From NCBI RefSeq assembly GCF_010723575.1, contig NZ_BLKZ01000001.1, forward strand, positions 1,302,001 to 1,366,000: a stretch of 64,000 nt of DNA. Reading direction: 5' to 3'. Below the pieces are notes generated by a model that did no database searches, was not told where the DNA came from, and worked only from the letters and a program-made list of their open reading frames with translations. This document shows positions 50,781-58,672 of this stretch, piece after piece (within the stretch, counting starts at the first letter, position 1; every line of letters starts with the position of its first letter). The DNA comes from Mycobacterium bourgelatii. GTDB lineage: Bacteria; Actinomycetota; Actinomycetes; Mycobacteriales; Mycobacteriaceae. The position numbers and the translations under genes are program-made.

Positions 50781-50973
50781 TCTAGGGCATCTTACCGGTA
50801 TGACGTGCAGTTTTAGGTATTGAACGCAGCGTTGATACTGCGACGGTACGCAACCTGCGGGCCCTTGCACCAGCCCTTGGGAAGGACGAGAACCGTGGAA
50901 GCCTTCGCCGGCCTCGGCGTACTCGAGTGCGGCGCGGCCAAGCGTGCCGCGTCCATCGAAGGGGTCGCGCGCC

Positions 50974-51972
50974 ATGTCGGTTGAGGTCTTGCCGCAGGCG
51001 AAGGTGTTGGCGGTTCAGCAGCTGTATCAAGCGCTGGCCGCCGGGGATCGGGATGCAATCGACTATCTGCTGCATCCGCAGTTTGTTGGCTATGCCGCCG
51101 AGGGGTTGCCACTGGACATGGGCGGTACGCACGTTGGTCCCGATGCGATGCGGGACAACCTGTGGTGGCGCATCGGCAAACACTTCAAGGTTCGCGTCGA
51201 GCCGGCCGAGTTCCGCCATCTCGACGACGGTCGACTGTTGGTGGTGGGAACCTACCGCGGGCGGGCCCGTCGCAATCGAAACCCGCTTGAAGCGGCGTTC
51301 GTTCATCTGATCGGATTCGAGGCGGACGGGCGCATGGTCTCGCTGCGCCAGCTCACCGACACCGCAGCGTGGTGCGCCGCGCTGGATGAGGCCGGCCGGC
51401 TGCAGACGATCGACTACCAGGTCGAAAACGGCTTGGCCACAATTTGTTTGAACAGACCTGACGAACGCAATGCCATTAATCTGCAGATGGCAAGGGAGAC
51501 ACTGGAGGTCACGCGCCGGATCGCGTCCGATCGCTCGGTGCGTGCTGTGCTCATCTGGGCCAACGGGCCGGCCCTGAGCGTCGGCGGTGACATCAAGTAC
51601 TTCCTGGCCAACAATGACCGCGGTCTCGGTGACCTGTTCATCGCGATGACCACACCGTTTCATCAGGCCTTCGACCTTCTCAGCCGAATTGATGCGCCGA
51701 TCGTGACCGCCGCACACGGCGCCGTGGCCGGCGGAGGACTGGGCTACGTCTATGCCGCCGATATTGTGTTCGCAGAGCCGGACACCAAGTTTATGACCGC
51801 TTTCTCGGGATTGGGGGTCTCCGGCGACGGCGGCGGTACCTGGCACCTGCCCCGCCTGATCGGTCCGCGCCGCGCCGCCGCGGCCTATCTCCGCAACACC
51901 CCGATCAGCGCCGAGGAGGCGCTGCAGTGGGGGCTGATCAACGAGATCGTCACCATGCTTCTGAAGAATTGA
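50974..51972 (+). pseudogene. SnoaL-like/enoyl-CoA hydratase fusion, 3'-truncated
   Basis: The first about 140 residues form an NTF2/SnoaL-like domain (AVQQLYQALAAGDRDAIDYLLHPQFVGY). A crotonase domain follows (YQVENGLATICLNRPDERNAINLQMA, VSGGDIKYF-like ALSVGGDIKYFLANN, AAHGAVAGGGLGYVYAADIVFA, FMTAFSGLGVSGDGGGTWHLPRLIG). The protein ends abruptly at EEALQWGLINEIVTMLLKN, where crotonases normally continue for some 70-80 residues. Immediately behind, in another frame, begins the middle of an acyl-CoA dehydrogenase. The missing end and junction indicate a deletion at about 51950. Activity is doubtful because the C-terminal helices are lost. Confidence 0.75.
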
Positions 51973-52811
51973 AGCGGCAGTGGCTCCCCGGGATCGCCGA
52001 CGGCAGCAGAAAGATGGCCTTCGGGATCACCGAACCCGATGCCGGCTCCAACAGTCACGATGTCAAAACCACTGCCCGCAAGACACCGACAGGATGGACA
52101 ATTTCGGGCTCCAAGTACTACATCTCCGCGGTAGACCAATGCGAGGCGCTCCTCCTCGTCGCCCGCGACGGCGACCTGTCGACTGCCGAAAAGTCGCGGC
52201 TGTCGCTGTTCGTCGTCCCCACCGACGCACCCGGGCTGACCTACCAGCAAATCGACACCAGCATCGTCTCACCGGACAAGCAGTTCACCGTCTTCCTCGA
52301 CAACGTCGCAGTCGGTGAAGATGCCCTGATCGGACAGGCGGGCAACGGATTACGTCAAGTGTTCGATGGTCTAAACCCCGAGCGGATCCTCGTCGGCGCG
52401 ATCTGCGGCGGCATCGGCCGGTACGCCATCGAGAAGGCCGCCGACTATGCCCGACAGCGGCAGGTGTGGTCCACGCCGATCGGCGCACACCAAGGCATCG
52501 CCCACCCCTTGGCCGAGTGCCACATTGCCGTGGAGCTGAGCCGCATGGCCACCGCACACAGTGCGGCTCTGTTCGATGCCGGGCAACCGGCCGGCGAAGC
52601 CGCCAACATCGCCAAATTCGCGGCGTCCGAAGCTGCGCTGAAAGCGCTGGACCAGGCCATCCAAACCCATGGCGGCAACGGCCTTTCCCGCGAATACGGG
52701 CTGTCGGAACTGTGGTTCGTCACCCGCCTGATGCGCACCGCACCCGTCAGTCGGGAAATGGTGCTCAACTTCGTCGCCCAGACGTCCCTGGGCCTGCCTC
52801 GCTCGTACTGA
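51945..52811 (+). pseudogene. Acyl-CoA dehydrogenase, 5'-truncated
   Basis: The reading frame enters at SEELKRQWLPGIADGSRKMAFGITEPDAGSNSHDVKT, which in intact enzymes is at about residue 110-120, so the N-terminal helical domain is missing. The rest is complete: GWTISGSKYYISAVDQ, VGEDALIGQAGNGLRQVFDGLNPERI, then QTHGGNGLSREYGLSELWFVTRLMRTAPVSREMVLNFVAQTSLGLPRSY at the end. No proper start codon with a ribosome site is present. It is the downstream half of the deletion that also removed the end of the crotonase gene. Confidence 0.8.
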
Positions 52812-53013
52812 TCAACTCGAAGCGGCACGCCTTCGACGCGGTCGTCATCGGCGCGTGGACCAGCATTTATTTTATTTTAAAATCTGAGCCCGAGATTCGC
52901 GGCATGGATCCCCGAGACCGTTGCAAGGCAAGGTAAAGCGCGGTTTTTTAATTCGCTTTCTGCCATCGCGTCGTTAGCCGAAGCGGTGCGCGTCCCCCCG
53001 TACAATGTGCGCC

Positions 53014-53676
53014 ATGGCCAGGCGGGACGCTGGAACGGATGACGCTGCCGAGGCAACAGGTGAGGAGGCGCCAAACGTCGAATCAAAGGCGGCGTTGACT
53101 CGCAAACGCATCCTCGATGCGGCGGCCCGAGTGCTGTCTGAGCGCGGCTACGCCGGCCTTCGCCTAAGCGATGTGGGTGCGGTCGCCCAGCTACAGGCGC
53201 CCGCGATCTACTACCACTTCCCGTCGCGCGACGATCTGATCGAAGAAGTGATGTGGGCGGGGATCGCAGACATGCGCGAACACGTTACGAAGGTCTTGGA
53301 TGCGCTTCCGGATGGCACCGGGCCGTTGGATCGACTGCTCGTTGCCGCCGAAGCGCACCTGCGACATGAACTCGAGATTTCGGACTACACCACGGCGGCC
53401 ATCCGCAACGCCGGACAAGTTCCGGTGGCGATCCGCAAGCGCCAGATTGTGGAGGAAGAGCGCTACGGCGAAATCTGGCGCCGGCTTATCAACAACGTCG
53501 CACGAGCCGGCCTGCTACGCCCCGAGTTCGATCTCTACATCGCGCAGATGCTGGTCCTCGGGGCGCTGAATTGGGCGGTCGAGTGGTGGAGTCCTCGTCG
53601 CGGATCTATCGAAGCCGTCGTCGCCAACGCCCAATCGCTCATCCGACACGGCTTGGTCGACGTGTCGGCGACCTGA
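53014..53676 (+). CDS. TetR-family regulator, paralogue B
   Basis: This 220-residue paralogue of the regulator at 42591-43247 has a helix-turn-helix TRKRILDAAARVLSERGYAGLRLSDVGAVAQLQAPAIYYHFPSRDDLIEEVMWAG. TACAAT at 53001-53006 lies eight bases before the ATG at 53014, so the message is probably leaderless; an ATG three codons earlier would overlap that box. It lies next to a truncated acyl-CoA dehydrogenase, mirroring the intact arrangement at 40-43 kb, and may have lost its original target. The 200 bases before it include an unusually AT-rich stretch near 52865-52885. Confidence 0.88.
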   Translation: MARRDAGTDDAAEATGEEAPNVESKAALTRKRILDAAARVLSERGYAGLRLSDVGAVAQLQAPAIYYHFPSRDDLIEEVMWAGIADMREHVTKVLDALPDGTGPLDRLLVAAEAHLRHELEISDYTTAAIRNAGQVPVAIRKRQIVEEERYGEIWRRLINNVARAGLLRPEFDLYIAQMLVLGALNWAVEWWSPRRGSIEAVVANAQSLIRHGLVDVSAT

Positions 53677-53679
53677 CGG

Positions 53680-54513
53680 TCATCCGTTTCGGCGGCCGCG
53701 CCAGGCCAGCATCCTCTCGAGCTCGGAGAAGTCGTAGCCGTCGCTGGTGGGGTGGATCTCGGTGGTGAAGAGGGTGACGCCCGCTCGCGCGAACTCATCC
53801 GCGGTCGCCGCGTCCGTCCAGGCCATCGCCCGCTCAATGCGGGCCTCGTCACGGCCGGCCGCGGTGGCCAGGCGTTTGAGGAGATCGTTCTTGCGGCGGA
53901 ACTCAGCCAGAGGTTCGAAGCTGTGCCAGATGTCCGCATACCGCGCGGCGGCCGGGATCGTGCGCCGCTCGCCGCCGCCCCCGATGAGAATCGGGATCTG
54001 GCGTAGCGGCAGCGGAGTCAAGTGGCGGAGCCTGTGCTCGATCCGGGCGAGGGCCGCGTCGAAATCGTCCATCCTGGTTTTGGTCGTCCCGTAGTCGTAT
54101 CCGTAGACCAAGAAGTCCTTGGGATACCAGCCGGCGCCAAGGCCGAGGATGAGCCTTCCACCGCTGATGTGGTCGACGGTGCGTGCCATGTCGGCGAGCA
54201 GGTCAGGGTTGCGATAAGGCACGCCCGTCACAAGAAGCCCGATCTCGGCTCTGCTCGTGATTTCGCCCCACGACGCAAGGGCTGTCCATCCCTCGAAATT
54301 GTTGACGTCAGGTTGGTCGTCGTGGAGTTGCGGGCCGCCATCGATGATGTCGACGAAGGGCTTGTGAAAGTGGTCGTAGCCGAAGATCGCATCGGCTCCG
54401 AGTTCTTCGGCGTGCAGGACCGCGCCTCGCCATGTCTGGAAGTCCGGCGTCCCGCCGGGCCACAGCTGGACCCCGATCCGCACATCAGCCGTCTGACTTG
54501 ATTGGTCGGTCAT
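53680..54513 (-). CDS. Luciferase-like, probably F420-dependent, oxidoreductase
   Basis: This 277-residue TIM-barrel protein of the bacterial luciferase-like family has RIGVQLWPGGTPDFQTWRGAVLHAEELGADAIFGYDHFHKP at the N terminus, GLLVTGVPYRNPDLLADMARTVDHISGGRLILGLGAGWYPKDF in the middle and PILIGGGGERRTIPAAARYADIWH later. Mycobacterial members mostly use F420; FMN cannot be excluded. The gene is convergent with the TetR gene at a three-base gap. The substrate is unknown. Confidence 0.87.
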   Translation of the reverse strand: MTDQSSQTADVRIGVQLWPGGTPDFQTWRGAVLHAEELGADAIFGYDHFHKPFVDIIDGGPQLHDDQPDVNNFEGWTALASWGEITSRAEIGLLVTGVPYRNPDLLADMARTVDHISGGRLILGLGAGWYPKDFLVYGYDYGTTKTRMDDFDAALARIEHRLRHLTPLPLRQIPILIGGGGERRTIPAAARYADIWHSFEPLAEFRRKNDLLKRLATAAGRDEARIERAMAWTDAATADEFARAGVTLFTTEIHPTSDGYDFSELERMLAWRGRRNG

Positions 54514-54717
54514 CCGTTGCCTTCCCTCGGCGCCGCTGGGGTCTCGCTCGGTTCAAACACCTCGAAGCAGACGTTGCTTCCCCGACAAATCGCCTGGTGA
54601 CATCCGACAATCCAGGTTTTTCGGCCGCAAGGTGAAACGAATCCAGGTCGTCTGGCGATAACAGCTATGTAACGACTTGATACCGCATCGGCAAGGGAGC
54701 GTCAGGGAGGGGGAGGT

Positions 54718-55221
54718 ATGAAGGCCAAGCGATTGGTGTTGGCGGCTGTATTCAGCTGTTTGCTCTCGTTGGGAGCTCCTGTGGCTATGGAGCCGGCCAA
54801 TGCAGACACCGTAGTGAGTAACCGGACTAGGGGTGCCACGACCGACCGCAACCCGCTCGTTGGCTGGGAGGGCTACTGCACCTGGGGTGCGCAAGAACTG
54901 ATTCACGCCAACGCCGGCTACTACGTCCAGGCGCTCACCGGGAATGCCGAACTCTGGGCGAACCTGGCCCGGTCAGGGGGGTGGACGGTCGTCAGCGAAG
55001 CGCAGCCCCGCTCGGTCGCCGTCTTCAGCAGCGCGCTCGTCGGAGGCGTCGGCCACGTGGCCTGGGTCGATTCCGTCGACGGCGGAGTGCTGACGATCAG
55101 TGAAATGAATTACGGCTACGGGGCAACCCCCGCCAACGGCTACCGCACGACGGGCTTCGGCGAATTCGACACGCGCACCATTCCGGAGCTCCCGGGGATG
55201 AGTTACATCTTGATCCCCTGA
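54718..55221 (+). CDS. Secreted CHAP-domain hydrolase-like protein
   Basis: This 167-residue protein has a signal peptide (MKAKRLVLAAVFSCLLSLGAPVA, cleavage near ANA-D30). The CHAP domain has the nucleophile Cys54 in WEGYCTWGAQELI and His113 in VGGVGHVAWVDSV, then ISEMNYGYG, all as in NlpC/P60-superfamily CHAP amidases that cut peptidoglycan peptides. A strong ribosome site (GGGAGGGGGAGG) precedes the ATG. Direct half-sites GATAAC and TGTAAC, 11 bases apart at 54657-54673, lie about 50 bases upstream. It is probably a cell-wall enzyme, activity unproven. Confidence 0.85.
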   Translation: MKAKRLVLAAVFSCLLSLGAPVAMEPANADTVVSNRTRGATTDRNPLVGWEGYCTWGAQELIHANAGYYVQALTGNAELWANLARSGGWTVVSEAQPRSVAVFSSALVGGVGHVAWVDSVDGGVLTISEMNYGYGATPANGYRTTGFGEFDTRTIPELPGMSYILIP

Positions 55222-55277
55222 GGAAAGACGCGGGTCTACAGTCTCTCCATGAACCGTCGCGCCGGCAACGTAGCGAC

Positions 55278-56042
55278 ATGAGTCCGCCCGCGACGCGACC
55301 TTGGGCGGCGCTGTGGGCGATGCTCCTCGGCTATTTCATGACCCTCATCGACTGGACGGCGGTCTCGGTCGCCAATCCGTCGATCATGGCGGCCGTCGGG
55401 GTCGCCACGCTCGCAGGCCCACTGTTCGGTGGGGTACTCGTCGACCAATTGAGTTGGGAATGGATATTTTTCGTCAATGTGCCCATCGGTGTGATCGCCT
55501 TCGGGCTTGGCATCTGGCTGATGCCGGCTATGCCGATTAATCGGCACCGGTTCGACGTCGTCGGGGTGGTGCTGTCCGGCGTTGCGCTATTCCTGGTCGT
55601 TTTTGCCTTGCAAGAGTTTCGGTCTCATCAAGGGGCGCCGTGGATCTGGGCGATGTTCGGGGCCGGCTTGGTCGCAATGGCGGGTTTTGTGTACATCAGG
55701 GCTTTCCTGGACGAGGGCATCAACGTCATCGCCGATGACCTGATCTGGACGCGTGACTGGCTGCTGGATTTGCTCCGCGTGTTCACCGGCTACCAGGTTT
55801 GGTTGGTAGGTGTCCACGTATCGGACGAGGAGGGCGCCCGTAGGGAGGCGGCGCGGGGTAACCGCCTTGCCGGGGTAAACCGCGGCAGCGCCCGAGCCGC
55901 CCACGCCCACACCGAATACGACTTTGAGATCGATACCACCGACGTGCCCATGCCCGAACTGGCGCGGCAGTTGCACGACCGGTACGAGTCCTGTCGGCAG
56001 CCGGCGGCTTTCGCTCGGCTCAGCAGCCGCTACCTGTCCTGA
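55278..56042 (+). pseudogene. Chimeric remnant: MFS exporter fragment joined to a chloramphenicol-phosphotransferase-like tail
   Basis: The frame is 254 codons. Residues 1-about 145 match EmrB/DHA2-type MFS proteins but with an internal loss: helix 1 (MLLGYFMTLIDWTAVSVANPSIM) is followed at once by GPLFGGVLVDQLSWEWIFFVNVPIGV, which in intact proteins comes some 90 residues later. From about residue 148 it reads as the C-terminal part of a chloramphenicol 3-O-phosphotransferase-like protein (FLDEGINVIADDLIW, VWLVGVHVSDEEGARREAARGNR, YDFEIDTTD), without the P-loop. Two deletions in frame explain this. A functional protein is unlikely. Confidence 0.75.
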
Positions 56043-56050
56043 CGCTCCCG

Positions 56051-56530
56051 CTAGCCCAACGCGGTGCCCAAGAACTGCACCGCCCAATACGTGGCCAACA
56101 TGGTGGACAAGGTGCCCAACAACGCCACCACGATGAAGGGCGACAGGACCAGCGCGCCCAATTGGATCAGGGTGACCCAGCCGTTGTCCTCGGCGGGTGC
56201 GGCAGCCGCGGGCAACGCTGCGGCGGCCCCAGACAGCACTGAGGCATTAGCCGCCTCGGCACTCGCGTAGGAGTTCGCGCTCCCTGTCAGGGTTTGTACG
56301 AAATGGTCATGGAACGCGATCGCTTGGTCGGTTACCTGCTGAAAGCTCTGACCATGTGAAGCGAACGCCGCAGCAATGGCTGCGGAGACTTCGTCGGCCC
56401 CCGCGCTGGCGATGTTCGTCATCGGGACGGCCGCTTCAAGATGAGCGAACTTCAAGTCCGACCCGATGGTCGCAATATTTCGTGCTGCAGCGACTAGATT
56501 CTCCGGCGCAACCTGCATCTTCCGCAGCAT
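56051..56530 (-). CDS. PE family protein with hydrophobic tail
   Basis: The protein has about 159 residues: a PE domain (VAPENLVAAARNIATIGSDLKFAHLEAAVPMT, ending with YASAE), an Ala-rich link and one long hydrophobic segment (VTLIQLGALVLSPFIVVALLGTLSTMLATYWAVQFLG). The layout is like the PE gene at 39478. The start is uncertain: ATG 56530 follows TACCCT at -11 to -6 and gives the usual distance to APE; ATG 56518 is four codons shorter. It is convergent with the chimeric remnant. Confidence 0.78.
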   Translation of the reverse strand: MLRKMQVAPENLVAAARNIATIGSDLKFAHLEAAVPMTNIASAGADEVSAAIAAAFASHGQSFQQVTDQAIAFHDHFVQTLTGSANSYASAEAANASVLSGAAAALPAAAAPAEDNGWVTLIQLGALVLSPFIVVALLGTLSTMLATYWAVQFLGTALG

Positions 56531-56667
56531 ACGCAAGGGTACTGATCCTCGTGGCGTTTTCGCGAAAAGTACTCGGCCCCTTCGCATCCGCCGCGCCACG
56601 GCAGTTGTGGACCTGGCCCCTCACACGTAATTCATGCAAACTCCTCCGAAATCCCCCGGTGTATGCC

Positions 56668-56673
56668 TAAGCT
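56668..56673 (+). promoter_or_regulatory. -10 box of the LipY-family leader (third copy)
   Basis: TAAGCT is followed by CCGGCTAGCCG and, before the start codon, by GGGGAGCGG. It is 70 bases upstream of the TTG start at 56743. Confidence 0.6.
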
Positions 56674-56742
56674 CCGGCTAGCCGACAATTGGTAAACCTG
56701 GGCAACCTTCAACGGGTCGCCTTCGGATAGGGGAGCGGCACA

Positions 56743-57951
56743 TTGTCATACGTCTTCGCGTTGCCCGACGTCATATCGACGGCGGCGACGGACGTGGCTT
56801 CGATTGGTACTGCGGTCGCGACGGCAAACCGCGGCGTCGCGGAGGCCACCACCGCGGTGCTGGCCGCCGCCGAAGATGAGGTATCAACCGCGATCGCGGC
56901 CCTGTTTTCCGCCCACGGCCAGGGATATCAAGCGCTTACCGCGCATGCGGCGGCTTTTCACGAGCGGTTTGTGCAGGCGTTGGCCAGCGCGACGGGGGCA
57001 TATGCCGCCGCTGAGGCGGCCAATGCGTCGCCGTTGGCTGCCCTGGAACAGACGGTCCTGGGAGTCCAGCGGCAACTGCACCAGGCGTCGAACCTTGTCG
57101 CAAGCGAAACGTCAGCGATGGCAACCCAGGCATGGTCTGGACTTGAATCTCTAACCGCGCTGCCGAATAACCCCGTGCTGCGGCTCATTTCCAGCGACAT
57201 CCCGCCGTTGTCGTGGTTCGTCGGCAACTCCCCGCCGCCGTTGCTGAATTTGCTGCTGGGTGAAACGGTCCAATACACCACTTACGAGGGGATGCCCGTA
57301 GTCCAGATCACGCCGGCCCACCCCACGGGCGAGTATGTGGTCGCCCTGCATGGCGGCGCGTTGATCTTTCCGCCCTCGTTCTTCCACTGGATCTATTACT
57401 CCGTGACGGCGTACCAGACCGGCGCCACCTTCCAGGTGCCGATCTACCCGTTGGTGCAGGAAGGCGGCACCGCGGGCACGGTCGTGCCCACGGTCGCCAG
57501 CTTCATCTCGTCGCAAATCGCTCAATACGGGTCGACCAATGTGAGCGTGACCGGCGACTCCGCGGGCGGCAACCTCGCCCTCGCGGCCCTCCAGTACATG
57601 CAGACCAACGGGCTGGGCCCGATGCCGTCAGCGATGGTGCTGGTGTCGCCCTGGTTGGACGTCGGGACCAGAGGGATCGGCGCGGTCTGGGCGGGCGATC
57701 TCGGGGTCACCAACTACATGGCGAGTCCGCTGTACGGGTCACTCGACGGCCTGCCGCCAACGTACGTCTACTCGGGTTCGCTGGATCCGCTCGCAGCCCA
57801 GGCGGCCATCCTGCAGCAAGCGGCCATCGCCGCAGGGGCTCCGTTCGGCTTCGAACTCTTCCCGGGTGGCATTCACGACTTCATATTGCTCACCCCGTGG
57901 GGCCTGCCCTACTGGCCGCAGATCAACCAGCAACTCGGCATCGTGGCCTGA
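56743..57951 (+). CDS. PE-domain triacylglycerol lipase, LipY paralogue 3
   Basis: The protein has 402 residues. The PE domain ends with YAAAE (87-91), a linker of about 50 residues follows, and the lipase domain has HGG at 203-205, Ser273 in GDSAGG (preceded by Thr where the paralogues have Ile), Asp348 in GSLDP and His378 in GIHDF. The triad is complete. The start is TTG (MSYVFALPDVISTAA). The end NQQLGIVA is shared by all four copies. It is followed by a convergent SRPBCC gene. Confidence 0.92.
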   Translation: MSYVFALPDVISTAATDVASIGTAVATANRGVAEATTAVLAAAEDEVSTAIAALFSAHGQGYQALTAHAAAFHERFVQALASATGAYAAAEAANASPLAALEQTVLGVQRQLHQASNLVASETSAMATQAWSGLESLTALPNNPVLRLISSDIPPLSWFVGNSPPPLLNLLLGETVQYTTYEGMPVVQITPAHPTGEYVVALHGGALIFPPSFFHWIYYSVTAYQTGATFQVPIYPLVQEGGTAGTVVPTVASFISSQIAQYGSTNVSVTGDSAGGNLALAALQYMQTNGLGPMPSAMVLVSPWLDVGTRGIGAVWAGDLGVTNYMASPLYGSLDGLPPTYVYSGSLDPLAAQAAILQQAAIAAGAPFGFELFPGGIHDFILLTPWGLPYWPQINQQLGIVA

Positions 57952-57970
57952 TCGCTTGGCCCCAGGTCGT

Positions 57971-58495
57971 CTAGATCGTCGCGGTCCGGGCCGCCAGTGC
58001 TGCCAGATTGCTCAGCGAGTTGTCCAGATGCTCGCTGGGAAATGGTGGGAAGTCGAGGAACCTGCCCTCCCGCGGCACCGCCGACCAGTCGTAGGTCAAC
58101 CGAACCTCGGTCTTCGACGGCTCGAGGGGGGTCAGGTCGTAGCGCCAGATCCAGCCTCCGAACACTATGTCGTTACCGTTGTCCCCGGCGTTCCCCGCAT
58201 CCACGCCAAGGGCTCCTTTGGACACTTCCTGACCCGGCTCCCATGCGATGGTTGTCGGCGGGTCGTACGCGACGACGCGATTGGCCATTTCATAGTGCTT
58301 GTCCGGGTGGTTGTCGTGATACATCGCCATCCGGAAGATCTGACCCGGCCCGGTCAAGCGTTGGCCGTCGCGGGATTCGCGCACCCAACCTGTGCCGTCG
58401 ATGCCCGCGTGCGCCCTCGGGTCGGCGAGCACGTCGAAAATCACGTTGGCGGGAGCGTTGATAGTGGTTGTAGCGATCAATCGTTCTTCAGTCAC
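57971..58495 (-). CDS. SRPBCC (START-like) family protein
   Basis: This 174-residue polyketide-cyclase/dehydrase-type protein has the opening RLIATTTINAPANVIFDVLADPRAHAGIDGTG, the middle IFRMAMYHDNHPDKHYEMANRVVAYDPPTTIAWEPG and the end EVRLTYDWSAVP with a long C-terminal helix. The fold forms a deep cavity for lipid or aromatic ligands. It lies between two PE-lipase genes, on the opposite strand. The ligand is not predictable. Confidence 0.85.
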   Translation of the reverse strand: MTEERLIATTTINAPANVIFDVLADPRAHAGIDGTGWVRESRDGQRLTGPGQIFRMAMYHDNHPDKHYEMANRVVAYDPPTTIAWEPGQEVSKGALGVDAGNAGDNGNDIVFGGWIWRYDLTPLEPSKTEVRLTYDWSAVPREGRFLDFPPFPSEHLDNSLSNLAALAARTATI

Positions 58496-58597
58496 ATCAA
58501 TACCGACCGCCGATCCACCTTAAATTCATCGTGGCCGCTCAACACCCCCGACTTGGATAATTCGCACAAGCCGCTCCCAGAGCCACAGTTGCAGGCA

Positions 58598-58603
58598 TAA
58601 GCT
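58598..58603 (+). promoter_or_regulatory. -10 box of the LipY-family leader (fourth copy)
   Basis: TAAGCT is followed by CCGATTACTCGGCGATCG, closest to the first copy (27178), and then GTTGCCCCGA and GGGGAGCGG. It lies 70 bases upstream of the GTG start. Confidence 0.6.
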
Positions 58604-58672
58604 CCGATTACTCGGCGATCGTCAAGTGACAGGCAACTAGGGGAAGTTGCCCCGACGTAGGGGAGCGGCGCG

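Noticed and set aside
54657..54673. MtrA binding site before the CHAP gene
   Set aside because: Two TAAC-type half-sites 11 bases apart are suggestive, but such short words are frequent by chance; kept only as a remark in the gene entry.
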